From Acholeplasmataceae bacterium (GTDB lineage Bacteria > Bacillota_I > Bacilli_A > Izemoplasmatales > Hujiaoplasmataceae): a DNA stretch of 6,253 bases. The notes beneath the pieces are model-generated. The model was not told the DNA's origin and ran no database searches. It was given only the letters and a program-made list of their open reading frames with translations. Positions 1 to 5,325 of this stretch are shown piece after piece. How positions within the stretch are numbered: position 1 is the stretch's first letter; every line of letters begins with the position of its first letter. Location: NCBI GenBank assembly GCA_012515085.1, contig JAAYZB010000145.1, positions 1-6,253 on the forward strand. Direction: 5' to 3'. Made by a program: the position numbers and the translations under genes.

Positions 1-260
1 ATTCCGCCAATGGGAATCAAACTCCAGAATGTGCCATCCCAAGTGAGCAGATTAACGGCGAGCAGCACCAACACAGAGACCAGTGTCATAAATAAAATGA
101 CTTTCTTTGTCAAGGGCAACACTTCCCGCCTTAACGGAACGTATTCCGGATATAATTCCTTATATTCCGGATCGGCTTCTCCTTCCAATACTTGATGGCA
201 TAGTGGGCAGTATTTTTGGTTCGTCTTGATATCGACGTGACAGATATTGCAGTGTTTCAT
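1..260 (-). CDS. DUF6320-type zinc-ribbon membrane protein, N-terminal part
   Basis: This is the first 86 codons of a gene that runs off the left edge. Translating the minus strand from the ATG at 260-258 gives a short zinc-ribbon head with C4-x2-C7 and C18-x2-C21 (the second pair in a CPLC context). An acidic linker rich in Glu, Tyr and Pro follows (about residues 26-45), then a hydrophobic segment at about residues 53-72 that looks like the first membrane helix. This layout, next to an alcohol-acetyltransferase-like gene, matches my memory of DUF6320 proteins, which are small multi-pass membrane proteins of unknown function. The start is well supported: GGAGG at 272-268 lies 7 nt upstream, and the ATG overlaps the upstream gene's TGA by 1 nt (TGATG), so translation is probably coupled. 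The family name is from recall; the ribbon and helix are seen directly. The rest of the protein is missing, so helix count and full length cannot be judged. Confidence 0.72.
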   Translation of the reverse strand, partial: MKHCNICHVDIKTNQKYCPLCHQVLEGEADPEYKELYPEYVPLRREVLPLTKKVILFMTLVSVLVLLAVNLLTWDGTFWSLIPIGG

Positions 261-1558
261 CAGTATTCCTCCACATAATTACTTTCAATTTCAACCGCCA
301 TTCCCAGTTCTGTAAAATGGCGGAAGAATTCCCGTTCGATCGTGGTTTCGATGATCGAGCGAGTAAAAGTAATTTTAAATTTACCGCCAAAAGAGACAAT
401 GGCGCAATTGACTGTGTTAAATTTACCTGAGTAGACGGCGGCGGACACATTATCGATATAGGGTCTCATCGATTCCGGCAAATCTACTTTGCCAACATTG
501 GTGAGACTCATCGTGTTGAGCGAGAGTCCCAACATTTGATAACCGATCTTCAAGAGAAATTTTTTCAGAAAGAACGGCGTTGACCGCAAAATGATGTTGG
601 TCTCGAATGCAACATTTTCACTCATTTTCCGAATCAATTCGCTTTTTTTCATGCCTTCATCAAATTGGCTTTTAACTGTGTCAACAATCTCGGAAAAGGT
701 AATGTTTTCTCTCGCCATCATCATGTTTGTTTTGAGAAAGTTTGTGAAATTACGTAAAGATTGCGAGGGAAAGTGACGTCGGAGATTGACAGGAATGAGG
801 ATTTTAACCGGTTTTTGATTCGCTTTCAAATGTTCGCGAAACTGAATTTTAGTGACATAAATGCTCCACATCATCAGTGCTGCCAAATATTCGGTCACCG
901 TCATATTGTAGCGTCGGGCAAGCTCCAGCATCTTATCTGTTGCGAGCGTCCCCGAGATCAGCCCGACGTAGTTATCCGGTATTGGTGTTCCTTTGATTCC
1001 GAACGCTTTCTTTTCCGGAATGTGTTTTCGGTTCTTATGATTGTAATACGTTCGGTAACTGTCTTCGTATTCGTCTCTCGTGGGCAAACTATCATTTGTC
1101 AAGATGCGATTATCCGGTGTGATTTTATTCCCTTTTTCCACCAAATATTGATACACTACTGATTTTAGGAACATAAAAGCGCCTGCTCCATCGGAAAGGG
1201 AATGAAACATCTCAATCGCGATAATTTGATGCCGGTAATACACTTTGAAAAGATAGCCGTTATTTTCTTTCGGATTGAGTTGACCACAGACTTGGTTTGG
1301 TAATGGTTCAATCTGGAAAGGACTATTGTTATGATCAAAATAGCGCCAAAAGAAGCCGCTTTTTAAACGAACTTTGAACATTGGAAAACGATCCAAAATA
1401 TGATCGACCGCTATCTGTAACGTCTCTGGGTCGACTTCTTCTTTCAATTCGATTTGAACACGAAACGTATTGGTTTCCTTACGATTGGATACTTCCGGAA
1501 AGATTTTCGCGGCATTATCTAACGGAAACCAGGGTTTCTGTCCGCGTACGGATCCCAC
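260..1558 (-). CDS. Condensation-domain / alcohol acetyltransferase-like protein
   Basis: This 432-residue protein resembles the CoA-dependent acyltransferase superfamily that includes NRPS condensation domains, wax ester synthases and alcohol acetyltransferases. The active-site signature HxxxDG is present as H119-SLS-D123-G124, in which the His would act as general base. Other family-like stretches are LDNAAKIFP at 13-21, PVNLRRHFP at 256-264 and SLTNVGKVDLP at 351-361, the last in the place of the C-terminal channel motif. No signal peptide or membrane helix is evident, so it is probably cytosolic or peripheral. The start is GTG at 1558-1556, 3 nt after the hydrolase stop, with AGAGG at 1573-1569 (10 nt spacing); LDNAAKIFP near the N-terminus supports it. 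It ends in a 1-nt overlap with the DUF6320 gene. The substrate is unknown: an alcohol, a lipid or an amine acceptor are all possible. The superfamily is fairly sure; the specific enzymatic name is not. Confidence 0.75.
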   Translation of the reverse strand: MGSVRGQKPWFPLDNAAKIFPEVSNRKETNTFRVQIELKEEVDPETLQIAVDHILDRFPMFKVRLKSGFFWRYFDHNNSPFQIEPLPNQVCGQLNPKENNGYLFKVYYRHQIIAIEMFHSLSDGAGAFMFLKSVVYQYLVEKGNKITPDNRILTNDSLPTRDEYEDSYRTYYNHKNRKHIPEKKAFGIKGTPIPDNYVGLISGTLATDKMLELARRYNMTVTEYLAALMMWSIYVTKIQFREHLKANQKPVKILIPVNLRRHFPSQSLRNFTNFLKTNMMMARENITFSEIVDTVKSQFDEGMKKSELIRKMSENVAFETNIILRSTPFFLKKFLLKIGYQMLGLSLNTMSLTNVGKVDLPESMRPYIDNVSAAVYSGKFNTVNCAIVSFGGKFKITFTRSIIETTIEREFFRHFTELGMAVEIESNYVEEY

Positions 1559-1561
1559 TGG

Positions 1562-2518
1562 TTAACGTCCTCTTTTCTTCTTTTTATCGGCATAACCGAA
1601 CATTTCGGCGATGAAATTATCGATTTCCTGCCAAGCTTTTTTGGCCTCGGGAATCAATGAAAAAGCCAATTGAAACACATGAAACATTCCTCGATAAATC
1701 GTTACTTTCACGGGGTTTCCGGCATCCGATGCCTTTTTAGCCACCGTCAACGTGTCGGATTCCAAAATCTCATAGCTTCCGACATGCATCATTAAATGTG
1801 TAAAATTATGATAATCACCATAAGCGGGGGAAACATAGGGATCTTTCCACATTTCGGGTTTTGCGTACGCTTTCTTATCGAGTGGAGCCGTACCCGCACC
1901 AAGAAGTGGATCTAGCGTATCGTTGACCAGATACGATTCACCTTCACCGGCCAAATCCGTCCAGGCGGACATGGTGATGATGGCTTTTGGAAGTTCTCTC
2001 TGCTGATCCCGGAGATATAGTCCAAGTGCCAAAGCGAGACCGCCTCCAGCGGAATCGCCGACCAAGATGATTCGCTCTGGAGAATAGCCAAGTTGAATGG
2101 CATATTGGAAGGCGGCATCCGCATCTTCCAAGGCAGCCGGATAAGGATTTTTGGGAGCCAAACGATAATCCAGCGACATGACACTGGTCTTTTGCGTGAT
2201 TTTCAAATAATTCAATGCACTTCGCCGGTAAGTATCGTTATAACCAGACACATACGCTCCCCCATGAAGTTGGATAATCAGGTAGCGGTGGTCGTCCCCT
2301 TTTTTTTGAATAATTTCCACCGACGCATTTCCGGTCTTCACCTTTGTCACTTCGATGTTTTTTGGAAAATCAAAATCAGCGGATAGATGGGTGGTATACA
2401 ATCGACCGAAATTGACAAGGGATCGTTGCTGGACGTTTTTCACCCTATGAAGCAGTTTCAGAAGTTGTCTCGCCAAACTTCCTCGAATCGTTTTTCGATT
2501 AAATTTGATTTGTAGCAT
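1562..2518 (-). CDS. Alpha/beta hydrolase, hormone-sensitive-lipase family esterase
   Basis: This is a 318-residue alpha/beta hydrolase of the fold-3 (HSL, PF07859-like) group, which hydrolyses carboxyl esters. Visible motifs are the oxyanion-hole HGGAY at 85-89, DYRLAP at 117-122, the nucleophile elbow GDSAG at 154-158 (Ser156) and GMFHVF at 277-282 with catalytic His280. The acid is E250 or D255 in the stretch GSYEILESD. The length is normal for the family. Residues 8-32 are basic and amphipathic and the C-terminus is a Lys/Arg tail (about 312-318); there is no signal peptide. I chose the ATG at 2518 over the upstream in-frame GTG at 2569 because two promoter -10 boxes lie between them, and because GGGTGA at 2528-2523 can pair with the distal part of the anti-SD at normal effective spacing. 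It is the first gene of the operon, and the acyltransferase starts 3 nt after its stop. The esterase fold is secure; the substrate is not known. Confidence 0.88.
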   Translation of the reverse strand: MLQIKFNRKTIRGSLARQLLKLLHRVKNVQQRSLVNFGRLYTTHLSADFDFPKNIEVTKVKTGNASVEIIQKKGDDHRYLIIQLHGGAYVSGYNDTYRRSALNYLKITQKTSVMSLDYRLAPKNPYPAALEDADAAFQYAIQLGYSPERIILVGDSAGGGLALALGLYLRDQQRELPKAIITMSAWTDLAGEGESYLVNDTLDPLLGAGTAPLDKKAYAKPEMWKDPYVSPAYGDYHNFTHLMMHVGSYEILESDTLTVAKKASDAGNPVKVTIYRGMFHVFQLAFSLIPEAKKAWQEIDNFIAEMFGYADKKKKRGR

Positions 2519-2539
2519 TCCCTCACCCGCTTCACTTTC

Positions 2540-2561
2540 ATTATAGCATATAATTATAGCA
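2540..2561 (-). promoter_or_regulatory. Tandem extended -10 promoters for the hydrolase operon
   Basis: Read on the minus strand, the nonamer TGCTATAAT occurs twice, at 2561-2553 and 2548-2540, 13 bp apart. Each is a perfect TATAAT with an extended-10 TG. Neither has a good -35 hexamer at 16-18 bp, consistent with extended -10 promoters. Predicted starts near 2546 and 2533 would give leaders of roughly 28 and 15 nt before the hydrolase ATG. The A-tract at 2585-2607 lies about 40-60 bp upstream of the first predicted start, where an UP element would sit. The sequence match is seen directly; promoter activity is inferred. Confidence 0.65.
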
Positions 2562-2628
2562 CACAACACAAGACACCACTGTCGTTTTTTTACAAAACCT
2601 TTTTTTGCAGCCGATGATCCGGTTAGTA

Positions 2629-2657
2629 TTCAAAAATTAGAAATTTCAAGGTATAAT
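2629..2657 (+). promoter_or_regulatory. Promoter for pepT
   Basis: TTCAAA at 2629-2634 (4 of 6 matches to TTGACA) is followed after 17 bp by a perfect TATAAT at 2652-2657. The predicted start lies near 2664, giving a leader of about 30 nt before the pepT ATG. That leader is too short for a riboswitch or T-box. The promoter is of the housekeeping sigma type and is arranged back to back with the hydrolase-operon promoters. Confidence 0.7.
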
Positions 2658-2680
2658 ACTACTAAGACAATTCGTTTAAT

Positions 2681-2687
2681 GAGGTGA
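2681..2687 (+). promoter_or_regulatory. Ribosome binding site that fixes the pepT start
   Basis: GAGGTGA matches the anti-Shine-Dalgarno sequence strongly and ends its GAGG core 8 nt before the ATG at 2693. An in-frame GTG at 2684 lies inside this site, so it cannot be the start; the ATG at 2693 is used. Confidence 0.85.
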
Positions 2688-2692
2688 AATGT

Positions 2693-3913
2693 ATGCGTGT
2701 GGCTGATTATTTTCTGAATTATGTCAAAATCAATACGCAATCCGATCCTAATTCCAAAACCTATCCATCGACATCTTCTCAACTGGAATTTGGCAAATTG
2801 CTGCAAAAACAACTTCAAGATCTTGGTTTTTCGGTATCGATCGATAATTTTGGCTATGTTATCTCTCGAATTCCGGCTTCGGTATCCTCTCAGGTTCCGA
2901 ACGTCGCTCTGATTGCCCATATGGACACATCGCCGGATGCGAGTGGCGACCAAATCAAACCAAGAATCGTGTATGACTATGACGGAAAAGATATAATTTT
3001 AAATGCGGAAAAGGGGATTCTCCTCTCTCCGCAAGTGTTTCCCAACCTCTTGGCCAATGTCGGCCACGATTTGATCGTGACAGACGGTCAAACGCTTCTC
3101 GGTGCGGATGACAAAGCCGGTGTTGCCGAAATCATGGCATTGGCGGAATTCATCTCCGAAAATCCAACTTATCCCCACGGAGATATCATTCTCGTTTTTA
3201 CGCCTGATGAAGAGGTTGGAAATGGCACATTATATCTCGATCCTTCCCAGCTATCTGCTGATTTTGGCTATACCTTGGACGGCGAAGCCGCGGGAGAAAT
3301 CTCCTTTGAGAATTTCAATGCAGCGGAAGCGACGGTTACTATTATTGGCGCTTCAGTTCATCCCGGAAGCGCGAAAAACAAAATGGTGAACGCTATTTCT
3401 CTGGCATACGAATTCGATCAATATCTTCCCCGTTTTGCCCGTCCGGAAATTACCGAAAAATATGAAGGATTCAACCATCTCTACAATATTGAAGGCCGCG
3501 TGGAAAAAACCACGTTGTCTTATATCATCCGCAATCATGACCCTCTCCTCTTCGAAAAACAAAAAACCGATTTTCTCTCTGCAAGTGCATTTCTAAACCG
3601 CAAATATGGAAAAAATACGTGCGACTTAGTGATCACAGACTCTTATTACAACATGAAAGAAAAACTAGAAGATCATCAAGAGGTGATCGACATCGCAATC
3701 GACGCCATCACGGAAATCGGCCTTGCTCCTATCATCGAGCCGATTCGCGGTGGCACCGATGGCGCCCGTTTGACTTATCAAGGGCTTCCATGTCCGAACC
3801 TAGGAACCGGGGGCCACAATTATCACGGTCCCTTCGAATATGCCTCCATTCAGGAAATGGAACAGTCTCTGGAAATCTTGAAAATAATCATTCGAAAGAT
3901 AGCCAGACAATAA
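2693..3913 (+). CDS. pepT: Peptidase T (tripeptide aminopeptidase)
   Basis: This is a complete 406-residue M20-family metallopeptidase that removes the N-terminal residue from tripeptides in the cytosol; the length is normal for PepT (about 408). The di-zinc site is intact: H76 in AHMDTSP with catalytic-side D78, bridging D139 in GADDKAG, E173/E174 in PDEEVGNG, D196 in LDGEAAGE and H378 in GGHNYHGPFEY. The substrate-side motif RGGTDGARL is at 352-360. The middle part, from about 205 to 320, is the lid/dimerisation domain, with SVHPGSAKNKMVNA at 221-234. No signal peptide is seen. It is monocistronic: it has its own promoter upstream, and a terminator hairpin starts 2 nt after its TAA, so it is not co-transcribed with the divergent hydrolase operon. 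Nothing in it is damaged or unusual. Identification as PepT rather than another M20 peptidase rests on the combination of motifs and length and is strong. Confidence 0.96.
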   Translation: MRVADYFLNYVKINTQSDPNSKTYPSTSSQLEFGKLLQKQLQDLGFSVSIDNFGYVISRIPASVSSQVPNVALIAHMDTSPDASGDQIKPRIVYDYDGKDIILNAEKGILLSPQVFPNLLANVGHDLIVTDGQTLLGADDKAGVAEIMALAEFISENPTYPHGDIILVFTPDEEVGNGTLYLDPSQLSADFGYTLDGEAAGEISFENFNAAEATVTIIGASVHPGSAKNKMVNAISLAYEFDQYLPRFARPEITEKYEGFNHLYNIEGRVEKTTLSYIIRNHDPLLFEKQKTDFLSASAFLNRKYGKNTCDLVITDSYYNMKEKLEDHQEVIDIAIDAITEIGLAPIIEPIRGGTDGARLTYQGLPCPNLGTGGHNYHGPFEYASIQEMEQSLEILKIIIRKIARQ

Positions 3914-3940
3914 GAAAGCATCCGCCGTGGATGCTTTTTA
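3914..3940. terminator. Bidirectional intrinsic terminator between pepT and rlmH
   Basis: A perfect 9-bp stem, AAAGCATCC at 3915-3923 and GGATGCTTT at 3929-3937, encloses the 5-nt loop GCCGT. On the plus strand it runs into TTTTT (3935-3939), ending pepT transcription. On the minus strand it follows the rlmH stop directly and has the weaker tail TTTCTTATT. The hairpin fills the whole 24-nt gap between the convergent genes, and its T-run overlaps the rlmH stop codon. Confidence 0.88.
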
Positions 3941-4420
3941 TTTATGATAATCACTGTTGTGGATAATCGACACCGCTCGATAGAGTTGTTCAAGAAAGAT
4001 GAGCCGCATCAATTGATGTGGAAACGTCAGTCGAGAAAATGACAACCGGCTCTTGGCGCGTTCTTTCACCGCTTGCGACAGCCCCCAAGAACCGCCAATC
4101 ACAAAAGCAATCGCTTCGTTTTGGTAAGTCAGGCTTTTTTCCAACAAAGAAGAAAATTCCAGACTGGTCAGTTGAGTTCCCTCTTGATCCAAGACATAGA
4201 TCCAGGCCCTATCGGGTATCTTGGCCAACAATCTTTTTCCTTCTTCTGCCTGAATCTGCAATATGTCGCCTTCAGAGGGCTTCTTTTTACATGTTTCTTC
4301 CGCGACTTCCACAATTTCTAAATCAAAATATGGCTTCAGACGTTTGGCATATTCGGCGATGCCCGAGGTCAAATAAGTTTCTTTGATTGTCCCCACCGAA
4401 AGGATCCATAACTTTTTCAT
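3938..4420 (-). CDS. rlmH: 23S rRNA (pseudouridine-1915-N3)-methyltransferase RlmH
   Basis: This is a complete 160-residue SPOUT methyltransferase, the normal size for RlmH (about 155-159). The family uses S-adenosylmethionine to methylate N3 of pseudouridine 1915 in helix 69 of 23S rRNA, acting on the assembled 70S ribosome. Diagnostic stretches are LDQEGTQLTSLEF at 77-89, the SAM-site glycine loop GGSWG at 109-113 in the trefoil knot, TFPHQLMRL at 132-140, EQLYRA at 144-149 and the conserved C-terminal YHK. The protein acts as a homodimer in characterised relatives. Its ATG overlaps the xerC stop by 4 nt (ATGA), and I see no good Shine-Dalgarno sequence in the 20 nt upstream, so initiation probably depends on ribosomes finishing xerC. 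It is the last gene of its operon and ends in the shared terminator. No abnormal features are seen. Confidence 0.96.
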   Translation of the reverse strand: MKKLWILSVGTIKETYLTSGIAEYAKRLKPYFDLEIVEVAEETCKKKPSEGDILQIQAEEGKRLLAKIPDRAWIYVLDQEGTQLTSLEFSSLLEKSLTYQNEAIAFVIGGSWGLSQAVKERAKSRLSFSRLTFPHQLMRLIFLEQLYRAVSIIHNSDYHK

Positions 4421-5325
4421 TGGCGTTTGGCTCTAGGATGGCAATCCATCATCACTTGTTTCAATTTTTCTCGTGACACTTTCGTATATATCTGTGTGGT
4501 TGAAAGACTCGCGTGTCCCAGCAATTCTTGCACCGTTCTCAAATCGACGCCGTGGTCTAGTAAATGCGTGGCAAAAGAATGGCGAAACTCATGTGGTGTC
4601 AGCTTCATGCTTGAGGCTTGTCGATTACATTCATCATTCAAAATCACCCGAACGCCTCTGGTGCTCAGCGGCGTTCCTTTAAAGTTTAAAAATAATGTCA
4701 TATCGTCTCGAGACGAAGAACGAGCTTTTAAACTTGGCCGAGACTGATTGAGATACGCTTTAATTTTTTCCAGAGCAAATTCGTGGATGGGGGCGTAGCG
4801 GTCTTTTTTGCCTTTTCCATGAATCAAGATCACGCGAGTCCGAAAGTCGATATCCGTGATTTTGATCTGTGTCAACTCGCTGACGCGAAGCCCCGCGCCA
4901 TAAAGCAATTCAAATAGGGCCGCATTGCGGATCCCCGTTTCGGAATCAAGCGCAATTTTTTCTAGAAAGCCCTGCATTTCTGCTTCATAGATGAAATTGG
5001 GAAGTCGTTTTTTTTCTTTGGGCAGTGTCACGTTCAAAAAAGGGTTCGTTTTCAATAACTTGTCAGAAACCAGCCATTGATACATGGTTTTTACGCTGCT
5101 GATTTTTCGTCGGATCGACCGAGGATTGTAGGATTCAAACAAATAACTTACATAAAAGCGGGCGATCCGGTCGGACAAATGATACAAGCTTCCAAGTTCT
5201 TCCAAAGTTAAAAACCGCCGAAGCGTCTCGATGTCCTCGAGATAGGCAGTGATCGTGTTAATGGAATATTGTTTCAAGTCCGTCAGATAATCACGGTAAC
5301 GATCAACGATTTCCTGATCAGTCAA
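4417..5325 (-). CDS. xerC: Tyrosine recombinase XerC
   Basis: This is a 302-residue tyrosine recombinase, which with a XerD partner resolves chromosome dimers at dif. The N-terminal SAM-like core-binding domain spans about 3-88. The catalytic domain carries the full set of residues: R147 in GAGLRVSEL, K171 in HGKGKKDR, H245 and R248 in PHEFRHSFATHLL, H271 in LLGHASLSTTQIYT, and nucleophile Y280. The length is that of housekeeping Xer proteins. The position directly after trmFO matches the trmFO-xerC order of Bacillus and relatives, and argues for XerC rather than XerD or a phage integrase. The start is TTG at 5325-5323, supported by AGGAGG at 5340-5335 (9 nt spacing) inside trmFO; the gene overlaps the trmFO end by 8 nt and rlmH by 4 nt. 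A phage origin is unlikely because there is no att site, tRNA or cargo nearby. Confidence 0.93.
   Translation of the reverse strand: MTDQEIVDRYRDYLTDLKQYSINTITAYLEDIETLRRFLTLEELGSLYHLSDRIARFYVSYLFESYNPRSIRRKISSVKTMYQWLVSDKLLKTNPFLNVTLPKEKKRLPNFIYEAEMQGFLEKIALDSETGIRNAALFELLYGAGLRVSELTQIKITDIDFRTRVILIHGKGKKDRYAPIHEFALEKIKAYLNQSRPSLKARSSSRDDMTLFLNFKGTPLSTRGVRVILNDECNRQASSMKLTPHEFRHSFATHLLDHGVDLRTVQELLGHASLSTTQIYTKVSREKLKQVMMDCHPRAKRQ

Noticed and set aside
761..1162. 133-codon plus-strand reading frame opposite the acyltransferase gene
   Set aside because: No ribosome site and no recognisable protein; it is antisense to a well-supported gene.
2535..2565. AT-rich tandem and palindromic sequence as a dif site for XerC
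   Set aside because: It lacks a XerD-type arm of the form TTATGTnAAnT and the 11-6-11 layout; it is better explained as promoter boxes.
2519..2569. Upstream in-frame GTG at 2569 as the hydrolase start, adding 17 residues
   Set aside because: The added stretch contains both TATAAT boxes, reads as an unlikely N-terminus, and has no ribosome site upstream; ATG at 2518 fits better.
2684..2692. GTG at 2684 as the pepT start
   Set aside because: It lies inside the GAGGTGA ribosome site; the ATG at 2693 has proper spacing and gives the normal family N-terminus.
3619..3966. 115-codon reading frame overlapping the 3' end of pepT
   Set aside because: Its composition is Arg/His/Ser-rich as expected of an out-of-frame shadow, and it runs through the terminator.
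4018..4386. 122-codon plus-strand reading frame opposite rlmH
   Set aside because: It is antisense to a clear rlmH, has no ribosome site and resembles no family.
4417..5325. Tyrosine recombinase as part of an integrated phage or genomic island
   Set aside because: Size, context after trmFO and overlaps with housekeeping genes fit XerC; no att repeats, tRNA or phage genes are seen.
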